From DASSKW01 sp035690065 (GTDB lineage: Bacteria; Pseudomonadota; Gammaproteobacteria; Natronospirales; REEB76), in NCBI GenBank assembly GCA_035690065.1, contig DASSKW010000045.1:1-6332 (forward strand): DNA of 6,332 nucleotides, read 5' to 3'. Positions 1 through 4,818 of this stretch are shown one piece after another. The position numbers were made by a program, and so were the translations under genes. Positions within the stretch are counted from its first letter, which is position 1, and every line of letters starts with the position of its first letter. Under the pieces are notes generated by a model. It was not told the DNA's origin. It was given only the letters and a program-made list of their open reading frames with translations, and did no database searches.

Positions 1-274
1 TGCTGTATGACCACCAGACACAAGGCTGTCTGGTCAATGGCGCGATGATCGGCGCTCCCGGCATCAACCGGCAGGCACCCTGCAGTTCCACGTAGCCCTG
101 GGCGGCAGAGCGGATCAGCGACTGTGGTGTTTCCTCGACGAAGCGCAAGCGGCGCAGGAACAGGAGAAACCCGGCGAAGCCGGCCAGCGCCAGCAGGACC
201 GCGATGCCGGCGGTGATCCAGAAATCACCGGGGCCGGCCGTGACGATCCAGTGCGCGTTCAGAAAGGACAGCAT
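1..274 (-). CDS. GIDE/BAM-domain membrane protein (3' part outside window)
   Basis: Only the first 91 codons are present; the gene continues past position 1. Residues about 18-40 form one hydrophobic membrane segment, followed by a basic stretch (RRLR). From about residue 44 comes the start of a GIDE domain (Pfam 'E3 ubiquitin ligase', also called BAM, beside-a-membrane), recognised from IRSAAQGYVELQG (55-67) and APLTRQPCVWW (78-88). The same domain occurs in eukaryotic MAPL/MUL1, where a RING finger makes it an E3 ligase; bacterial members usually lack the RING, so 'ubiquitin ligase' should not be read as a function here. It begins 12 bases after the lemA stop, so the two are almost certainly co-transcribed. 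No clear Shine-Dalgarno precedes the ATG, which suggests translation coupled to lemA. The family call is fairly secure from these motifs; the biochemical role in bacteria is not known to me. Confidence 0.85.
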   Translation of the reverse strand, partial: MLSFLNAHWIVTAGPGDFWITAGIAVLLALAGFAGFLLFLRRLRFVEETPQSLIRSAAQGYVELQGACRLMPGAPIIAPLTRQPCVWWSYS

Positions 275-286
275 CGGAGCCGGGGG

Positions 287-859
287 TCAGCTGAACAAGG
301 CTTTCATGTCCACGTCTTTCTTCTCTTCTTCGGAGAATTCCAGCAGGTGCGCTGCCTTGAAATTGTAACGCCCGGCGATCATGGTCGCCGGGAACTGCTG
401 GATGCGGGTGTTGTAGATGTTGACCGAATCGTTATAGAACTCGCGGCGGTCGGCAATGCTGTTCTCGAGTCCGGTGATGCGGCCCTGCAGTTCCTGGAAT
501 GATTCGTTGGCCTTGAGATCCGGATATGCTTCGGCCGTGGCATACAGGTTGCCGATGGCGCCGCGTAATTGCGCTTCGGCCGGCCCGACCGCCCCGACGT
601 TGCCGCTTTCCCGCGCCTGCTGCACATTGGCACGTGCCTGCATGACTTTTTCGAGCGTCTGCTGTTCGTACCCCATGTATTGCTTGCAGGTTTCCACCAG
701 CTTGGGCAGTTCGTCATGACGTTGTTTCAGCAATACGTCGATATTCGACCAGGCTTTGGCGACATTGTTTTTCAGGGCCACCAGGCCGTTGTAAAGCATC
801 ACGAAATAGACGATCACGACGACAATTGCCGCCAGGAACACGAACCCGCCGATACTCAT
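287..859 (-). CDS. lemA: LemA family membrane-anchored coiled-coil protein
   Basis: LemA proteins have one N-terminal membrane helix and a long helical domain; their molecular function is poorly defined. The 190-residue product has a hydrophobic helix at about 4-22, then the family signatures: YNGLVALKNNVAKAWSNID (23-41), LLKQRHDELPKLV (43-55), AYPDLKANESFQELQ (111-125), RREFYNDSVNIYN (138-150) and FPATMIAG (156-163). Length is normal for the family. The frame stays open upstream to position 1000, but I chose the ATG at 857-859. It puts the membrane helix at the N-terminus as in other LemA proteins, has a GGGGA Shine-Dalgarno 5 bases upstream, and lies just downstream of a promoter-like sequence; the longer form would overlap the divergent gene. 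The C-terminal end (SEEEKKDVDMKALFS) is charged and little conserved. The next gene on this strand is a GIDE-domain protein, a common partner. Confidence 0.95.
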   Translation of the reverse strand: MSIGGFVFLAAIVVVIVYFVMLYNGLVALKNNVAKAWSNIDVLLKQRHDELPKLVETCKQYMGYEQQTLEKVMQARANVQQARESGNVGAVGPAEAQLRGAIGNLYATAEAYPDLKANESFQELQGRITGLENSIADRREFYNDSVNIYNTRIQQFPATMIAGRYNFKAAHLLEFSEEEKKDVDMKALFS

Positions 860-864
860 GATTA

Positions 865-869
865 TCCCC
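865..869 (-). promoter_or_regulatory. Shine-Dalgarno for lemA
   Basis: Read on the minus strand, GGGGA lies 5 bases before the ATG at 859. It supports this start over the longer open frame that begins at 1000. Confidence 0.6.
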
Positions 870-892
870 AAGTCGGTTATGCTGTAGCGCTG

Positions 893-921
893 AGTATATA
901 GCAGGGAAACGACGTTGCCGA
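893..921 (-). promoter_or_regulatory. Putative sigma70 promoter of lemA
   Basis: On the minus strand a -10 element TATACT (893-898, 5 of 6 matches to TATAAT) follows a -35 element TCGGCA (916-921, 4 of 6 matches to TTGACA) with a 17-base spacer. Transcription would start near 886 and give a leader of about 27 bases before the lemA ATG. This is read by eye from consensus matches and is not proven. I see no comparably good promoter for the divergent plus-strand operon in 860-962. Confidence 0.45.
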
Positions 922-949
922 ACCGCGGTCCGCCGGATCCCCGAACTTT

Positions 950-954
950 GAGGG
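950..954 (+). promoter_or_regulatory. Shine-Dalgarno for the gamma carbonic anhydrase-like gene
   Basis: GAGGG lies 8 bases before the ATG at 963. It favours that start over the in-frame ATG at 915, which would add 16 residues with no counterpart in E. coli YrdA. Confidence 0.55.
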
Positions 955-962
955 TCAATACC

Positions 963-1499
963 ATGCCTGTGCATGATTTCGGTGGTGAAAACCCGGTCAT
1001 TGGTCGGCGCGTCTATCTGCATGACACGGCGCTGGTGATCGGACGGGTGCAGATCGCCGAGGATGCCTCGTTGTGGCCGTACGTGGTGGCGCGCGGTGAC
1101 GTGAATCGGATCAGCATCGGTGCGCGCAGCAACATCCAGGACCTCAGCATGTTGCATGTCACCCATGATGGCCCATACACCCCGGGCGGGTTCCCGCTGC
1201 TGATCGGCGTGGATGTCACGGTCGGACACAAATGCCTGCTGCACGCCTGCAGCATCGGCAATCGTTGCCTGATCGGCATGGGCAGCATCGTGATGGACGG
1301 CGTCGTGATCGAGGACGAAGTATTGCTGGGCGCCGGCAGTCTGGTGAGCCCGGGTAAACGGTTGCTATCGGGTCATCTGTATCGAGGTAACCCGTTGCAA
1401 AAGGTACGTGCGCTGCGCGACGAGGAGCGCGAGATGCTGCATTATTCGGCGGCGCATTATGTGCGGCTCAAGGACAGGTATTTGGCCGCTGCCGGCTGA
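963..1499 (+). CDS. yrdA: YrdA-like gamma carbonic anhydrase family protein
   Basis: The 178-residue product is a left-handed beta-helix (hexapeptide repeat) protein of the gamma carbonic anhydrase superfamily, expected to be cytoplasmic and trimeric. Repeats run from about residue 13 to 145, with a C-terminal helix (about 151-175). It follows E. coli YrdA closely (IGARSNIQD, MLHVTHDG, VTVGHKCLLH, IGMGSI, LLGAGSLV). Three histidines, H65, H89 and H94, correspond to the zinc ligands of the archaeal enzyme Cam; R44, D46, N57 and Q59 are also kept. The Cam residues Glu62 and Glu84 are replaced by V47 and H68, and the acidic loop is absent, as in YrdA, so metal binding is likely but carbonic anhydrase activity is uncertain. 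CaiE and PaaY are related alternatives, but no carnitine or phenylacetate genes are nearby. It is the first gene of the plus-strand unit. The start at 963 has a Shine-Dalgarno and matches YrdA. Confidence 0.93.
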   Translation: MPVHDFGGENPVIGRRVYLHDTALVIGRVQIAEDASLWPYVVARGDVNRISIGARSNIQDLSMLHVTHDGPYTPGGFPLLIGVDVTVGHKCLLHACSIGNRCLIGMGSIVMDGVVIEDEVLLGAGSLVSPGKRLLSGHLYRGNPLQKVRALRDEEREMLHYSAAHYVRLKDRYLAAAG

Positions 1500-1516
1500 C
1501 TTGATGCTGCATACCG

Positions 1517-2041
1517 ATGATTATTTATACTCTTGGTCATTCCAATCGACCGCTGCCCGAATTCACCGACTTGCTGCGTGCACATGCGGTAACTTTGCTG
1601 GTGGATGTGCGGAGCATTCCACGTTCGCGGCATAACCCCCAGTTCAATGCAGATACCTTGCCCGTCAGTTTGGGTGGCATGGCCATCGGCTGGATGCATA
1701 TGAAGGAACTGGGCGGACTGCGCAAACCGCGCAAGGATTCGGTTAATACCGGCTGGCACAATGACAGTTTCCGCGGTTACGCGGATTATATGCAGACGTC
1801 CGAATTCGAATTGGCGCTGCAACGATTGATCGCAATATCGGTATTGCAGCCGACGGCGATCATGTGTGCCGAAGCAGTTCCGTGGCGTTGTCACCGTTCC
1901 CTTATCGCCGATGCTTTGACGGTGCGTGATATCGAAGTACGGCACATCATGGGCCCCGACAAGTGGCAGCCACACCGGTTGACACCGTTTGCGCAACTTG
2001 AAGGCATCACCATTACGTATCCGTTCGCATTGGAGGGCTGA
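1517..2041 (+). CDS. DUF488 domain-containing protein
   Basis: The 174-residue product belongs to the DUF488 family, whose function is unknown to me. Family hallmarks are all present: TLGHSNRP (5-12), VDVRSIPRSRHNPQFN (29-44), KELGGLRKP (63-71), GWHNDSFRGYADYM (79-92) and the cluster CAEAVPWRCHRSLIADAL (117-134), with C117, E119, C125, H126 and R127. The dense conserved polar residues (D30, R32, S37, H39, the Cys/His/Arg cluster) suggest an enzyme or nucleic-acid-binding site, but this is inference. There is no signal peptide or membrane segment. It starts 17 bases after the preceding stop with no evident Shine-Dalgarno, which suggests coupling to upstream translation, and it ends 2 bases before gloA. 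The first motif begins at residue 5, as is usual for the family, which supports the ATG at 1517. Confidence 0.9.
   Translation: MIIYTLGHSNRPLPEFTDLLRAHAVTLLVDVRSIPRSRHNPQFNADTLPVSLGGMAIGWMHMKELGGLRKPRKDSVNTGWHNDSFRGYADYMQTSEFELALQRLIAISVLQPTAIMCAEAVPWRCHRSLIADALTVRDIEVRHIMGPDKWQPHRLTPFAQLEGITITYPFALEG
2032..2037 (+). promoter_or_regulatory. Shine-Dalgarno for gloA inside the DUF488 gene
   Basis: GGAGGG sits 6 bases before the gloA ATG and lies within the last codons of the DUF488 gene. This indicates translational coupling of the two genes. Confidence 0.7.
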
Positions 2042-2043
2042 GC

Positions 2044-2484
2044 ATGCAATACCTTCACACGATGATCCGGGTTTCGAACCTGGAGGAAACGTTGGATTTC
2101 TTCTGCAACAAACTGGGCCTGGTGGAAATCAGCCGCAATGACAATGAGCGCGGGCGTTATACACTGGTATTTCTGGCGGCACCGGATGACAGCGAGCAGG
2201 CGCGGCAGCGCAAGGCGCCGATGGTCGAACTCACCTATAACTGGGACGAGCATGAATACGCAGGCGGCCGCAATTTCGGTCATCTCGCGTATCGCGTGGA
2301 TGATATCTATGCCCTGTGTGCAAAATTGATGGCGTCGGGTGTGACGATCAACCGGCCACCCCGCGACGGACACATGGCGTTCATCCGCACGCCGGACGGG
2401 ATTTCTATCGAGCTGCTTCAGAAAGGCGAATCGCTGCCGGTCAAGGAGCCGTGGGCCTCGATGCCGAATACCGGCAGTTGGTAA
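2044..2484 (+). CDS. gloA: Lactoylglutathione lyase (glyoxalase I)
   Basis: Glyoxalase I converts the hemithioacetal of methylglyoxal and glutathione to S-lactoylglutathione in the cytoplasm, the first step of methylglyoxal detoxification; glyoxalase II, not seen here, would finish it. The 146-residue product has the two-module VOC fold. The four metal ligands can be placed by comparison with E. coli GloA: H5 (LHTMIRV), E62 (VELTYNW), H80 (FGHLAYRV) and E123 (SIELL). The lack of the extra segments found in zinc-type enzymes such as the human one suggests a nickel or cobalt enzyme. It is about 10 residues longer than E. coli GloA, partly from a longer loop at about 47-59 (PDDSEQARQRKAP) and partly from a C-terminal tail after about 130 (VKEPWASMPNTGSW). 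The start is fixed by a strong Shine-Dalgarno. It lies 2 bases behind the DUF488 gene. Confidence 0.96.
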   Translation: MQYLHTMIRVSNLEETLDFFCNKLGLVEISRNDNERGRYTLVFLAAPDDSEQARQRKAPMVELTYNWDEHEYAGGRNFGHLAYRVDDIYALCAKLMASGVTINRPPRDGHMAFIRTPDGISIELLQKGESLPVKEPWASMPNTGSW

Positions 2485-2542
2485 TGCCGCTGGATTCCGT
2501 CGGCATGAACCGCTAGAGTCGATGCCCTTGCGCAGCAAATCC

Positions 2543-2546
2543 GGAG
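2543..2546 (+). promoter_or_regulatory. Shine-Dalgarno that favours a GTG start at 2552
   Basis: GGAG lies 5 bases before an in-frame GTG at 2552. The alternative ATG at 2522 has only a weak AGAG close in front of it. Confidence 0.5.
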
Positions 2547-2551
2547 ATACC

Positions 2552-4153
2552 GTGCGATACGATGCAGTCATTATCGGTGGTGGCCATAACGGCCTGGTCT
2601 GTGCCTGCTATCTGGCCGCTGCCGGCCTCAAGGTGCGGGTACTGGAACGACGCTCCATCGTGGGCGGCGCTGCCGTCACCGAGGAATTCCATCCGGGTTT
2701 CCGTAATTCCACTGCCAGCTATACAGTCAGCCTGCTCAATCCGAAAGTGATCCGTGATCTGCGTCTGAAGGAACACGGGTTGCGGATCGTGGAACGGCCG
2801 CTGGCGAATTTTCTGCCGTTGTCGGAACGCGATTACCTGAAAGTCGGCGGCGGCCTGGAGGCCACCCAGAAGGAATTTGCGCGCTTCTCAAGTCGCGATG
2901 CGGAAAACCTGCCGCGCTATTACGCGATGCTGGAGCAGGTCGCGGACGTATTGCGCGAACTGGTGCTGGAGACGCCGCCCAATATCGGCGGCGGGATACC
3001 TGAATTGCTCAAGATGTTCCGGCAGAGCCGGCGCTTCGCAAATCTCTCGCTGGCCGTGCAACGGGATGTGCTCGGGTTGTTCACCAAGAGCGCGGCGGAT
3101 GTACTGGAAGCCTGGTTCGAATCGGAGCCGGTGAAAGCCGCCTTCGGTTTCGATTCCATCGTCGGTAATTTCGCCAGCCCGTGGACACCGGAATCGGCTT
3201 ACGTGCTGCTGCATCATGTGTTCGGCGAGGTGAATGGCAAGAAAGGTACCTGGGGGCATGCCATTGGCGGCATGGGCGCCATCACCCAGGCGATGGCGAA
3301 AGAAGCGCAGGCGCGCGGCGTGGAGATCAGTACTGATGTGGAAGTAAGTCGCGTGCTGGTGCGCGAAGGACGCGCCTGTGGCGTGGTGCTGGCGAACGGC
3401 GACGAAATCATCGCGGACCGCGTAGTGTCCAATGTCAATCCAAAATTGCTGTACTTGAAGCTCATCGAGGCCAAGGAACTCGATGCGGATTTTCTGGCGC
3501 GCATGCAGCAGTGGCGTTGCGGTTCCGGTACCTTCCGCATGAACGTGGCCTTGTCGGAACTGCCGGATTTTTCCTGCCTGCCGGGCAAAACCGCAGCGGT
3601 GCATCATTCTTCCGGCATCGTTATCGCACCATCGCTCAAATACATGGAGCGGGCCTATTTCGATGCGCGTGAATCCGGGTTTTCACATGAGCCCATCGTC
3701 GAGATGCTGATCCCGAGCACGGTGGATGACACCCTCGCGCCCAAAGGCATGCATGTGGCGAGCCTGTTCTGCCAGCATTTCGATCCGCAACCCGAAGGCA
3801 AAACCTGGGATGAACTGCGCGAGCAGGCCGCTGATACCATCATCGATACCGTCAATCGTTACGCGCCCAATTTCAAGGCCAGCGTGGTCGGCCGTCTGGC
3901 GTTGTCGCCGCTGGATCTGGAACGCCGCTTCGGTCTGATCGGCGGCGATATCTTTCACGGTGCGCTGGGACTTGATCAGTTGTTCAGTGCGCGCCCGATG
4001 CTCGGCCATGCGGATTATCGCGGTCCACTCAAAGGACTGTACATGTGCGGCGCAGGCACCCATCCTGGCGGCGGTGTCACCGGTGCGCCAGGGCACAACG
4101 CGGCACGGGAGATATTGCGTGACCGCAGTTGGCGGCAGCGATTATTCAGTTGA
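2552..4153 (+). CDS. FAD-dependent oxidoreductase, PYROXD2/phytoene dehydrogenase-like
   Basis: The 533-residue flavoprotein (from the GTG start) has an N-terminal Rossmann motif, YDAVIIGGGHNG (3-14; G9, G11, G14), with E32 at the end of the second strand placed to bind the FAD ribose. GGAAVTEEFHPGFRN (38-52) follows. The C-terminal FAD motif is GLYMCGAGTHPGGGVTGAPG (about 495-514). This pattern fits the CrtI-related branch that includes human PYROXD2 better than true phytoene desaturases. No carotenoid genes (crtB, crtE) are in view, so carotenoid synthesis should not be assumed; the substrate is unknown. An ATG at 2522 would add ten residues (MPLRSKSGDT). I prefer the GTG because of its Shine-Dalgarno and because homologues usually begin a few residues before the YDAV strand. 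It lies 67 bases after gloA (37 with the ATG) and 41 before the flavin reductase. No signal peptide is seen. Confidence 0.9.
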   Translation: MRYDAVIIGGGHNGLVCACYLAAAGLKVRVLERRSIVGGAAVTEEFHPGFRNSTASYTVSLLNPKVIRDLRLKEHGLRIVERPLANFLPLSERDYLKVGGGLEATQKEFARFSSRDAENLPRYYAMLEQVADVLRELVLETPPNIGGGIPELLKMFRQSRRFANLSLAVQRDVLGLFTKSAADVLEAWFESEPVKAAFGFDSIVGNFASPWTPESAYVLLHHVFGEVNGKKGTWGHAIGGMGAITQAMAKEAQARGVEISTDVEVSRVLVREGRACGVVLANGDEIIADRVVSNVNPKLLYLKLIEAKELDADFLARMQQWRCGSGTFRMNVALSELPDFSCLPGKTAAVHHSSGIVIAPSLKYMERAYFDARESGFSHEPIVEMLIPSTVDDTLAPKGMHVASLFCQHFDPQPEGKTWDELREQAADTIIDTVNRYAPNFKASVVGRLALSPLDLERRFGLIGGDIFHGALGLDQLFSARPMLGHADYRGPLKGLYMCGAGTHPGGGVTGAPGHNAAREILRDRSWRQRLFS

Positions 4154-4182
4154 GCCGTCCGGCAATACTGATCTAGAGAAGC

Positions 4183-4190
4183 AGGAGGTG
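4183..4190 (+). promoter_or_regulatory. Very strong Shine-Dalgarno of the FMN reductase gene
   Basis: AGGAGGTG is a full 8-base match to the anti-Shine-Dalgarno of 16S rRNA, with 4 bases between it and the ATG (6 counted from the GGAGG core). It fixes the start at 4195 and predicts efficient translation relative to the other genes of the unit. Confidence 0.75.
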
Positions 4191-4194
4191 CAGC

Positions 4195-4746
4195 ATGAGT
4201 CTGAAAGTACTGGGTATCGCCGGCAGCTTGCGAGCGGGTTCCTACAATAGAGCCGCACTCAGGGTGGCGGTGGAATTACAGCCAGCCGGTATGGAGATCG
4301 AGACGTTCGATATCGCGCCAATCCCGGTCTACAACGAGGATGTGCGTGAGCAGGGATTCCCGCCAGTAGTCGAACAGTTCCGGGACAGGATCCGCAAGGC
4401 GGATGCCTTGCTGATCGTGACACCGGAATACAACTATTCCGTGCCGGGCGTGCTCAAGAACGCGATCGACTGGGCGTCGCGGCCGCCGGAGCAACCATTC
4501 AATGACAAGCCGGTGGCAATCATGGGCGTTTCCGGCAGTGTGCTGGGTACCGCGCGCGCCCAATATCATCTGCGCCAGGTCTGCGTGTTTCTCAACATGC
4601 ACCCGATCAACAAACCTGAAGTGATGATCCCGCGGGCGGCGGAGAGGTTTGATGCCGACGGCCATCTGATCGACGAGATGGCGCGGAAATTGATCGGCGA
4701 GTTGCTGGTCAATCTGGCCAGCTGGACCCGGCGATTGCAGGCCTGA
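4195..4746 (+). CDS. NAD(P)H-dependent FMN reductase (ChrR/YieF-like)
   Basis: The 183-residue flavodoxin-fold protein binds FMN and uses NAD(P)H to reduce quinones, metal oxyanions or other acceptors in this family; E. coli ChrR (YieF) is the closest protein I can recall. The FMN phosphate loop is GSLRAGSYN (10-18), the isoalloxazine-contacting motif is PEYNYSVPGVLKNAIDW (77-93), and RAQYHLRQVCVFLN (121-134) matches the helix of ChrR that contains QYHLRQ. Length is normal for the family. Chromate reductase, quinone reductase and azoreductase are all possible activities, and the sequence does not decide between them. It is the last gene of the plus-strand unit, 41 bases after the FAD oxidoreductase, and is followed 26 bases later by a terminator palindrome. 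The start is fixed by a perfect Shine-Dalgarno. Confidence 0.93.
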   Translation: MSLKVLGIAGSLRAGSYNRAALRVAVELQPAGMEIETFDIAPIPVYNEDVREQGFPPVVEQFRDRIRKADALLIVTPEYNYSVPGVLKNAIDWASRPPEQPFNDKPVAIMGVSGSVLGTARAQYHLRQVCVFLNMHPINKPEVMIPRAAERFDADGHLIDEMARKLIGELLVNLASWTRRLQA

Positions 4747-4770
4747 ACTCCGGATAGGAGAGGATAAAAT

Positions 4771-4800
4771 CAAAGGGGCCGGTTAACCGGCCCCTTCTTG
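4771..4800. terminator. Bidirectional Rho-independent terminator
   Basis: A perfect 24-base palindrome (4773-4796) forms a 10-bp stem with a TTAA loop; eight of the ten pairs are G-C. On the plus strand it is followed by TTCTTGATT, and on the minus strand by TTTGATTTTAT, which is the better U-tract. It sits between two convergent genes, 26 bases after the FMN reductase stop and 22 bases before the end of the transporter gene, so it can end transcripts from both sides. Confidence 0.88.
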
Positions 4801-4818
4801 ATTACAGCATGGCCAGGT

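Noticed and set aside
860..1000. An N-terminal extension of LemA by 47 residues (open frame up to 1000).
   Set aside because: It would precede the membrane helix with unconserved residues, overlap the divergent gene, and lie over the likely lemA promoter. The ATG at 859 has its own Shine-Dalgarno.
714..1244. A 176-codon minus-strand frame spanning lemA, the intergenic region and the gamma-CA gene.
   Set aside because: It covers two real genes in other frames and shows no domain.
1408..1635. A short plus-strand frame bridging the gamma-CA and DUF488 genes, including an ATG at 1504.
   Set aside because: It overlaps both genes out of frame and resembles no protein. The DUF488 motifs begin right after the ATG at 1517.
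1891..2571. A 226-codon open frame on the minus strand across DUF488 and gloA.
   Set aside because: It is antisense to two genes with clear family motifs, has no family resemblance of its own, and spans their junction.
2888..3607. A 239-codon open frame on the minus strand inside the FAD oxidoreductase gene.
   Set aside because: It is antisense to a well-supported gene. The protein is rich in His, Arg and Ala with no recognisable domain, which is typical of a shadow frame in GC-rich coding DNA.
4154..4194. A possible internal promoter ahead of the FMN reductase (TTGAGC at 4150 with a TAGAGA further on).
   Set aside because: The -10 match is poor (3 of 6), so it is not better than chance.
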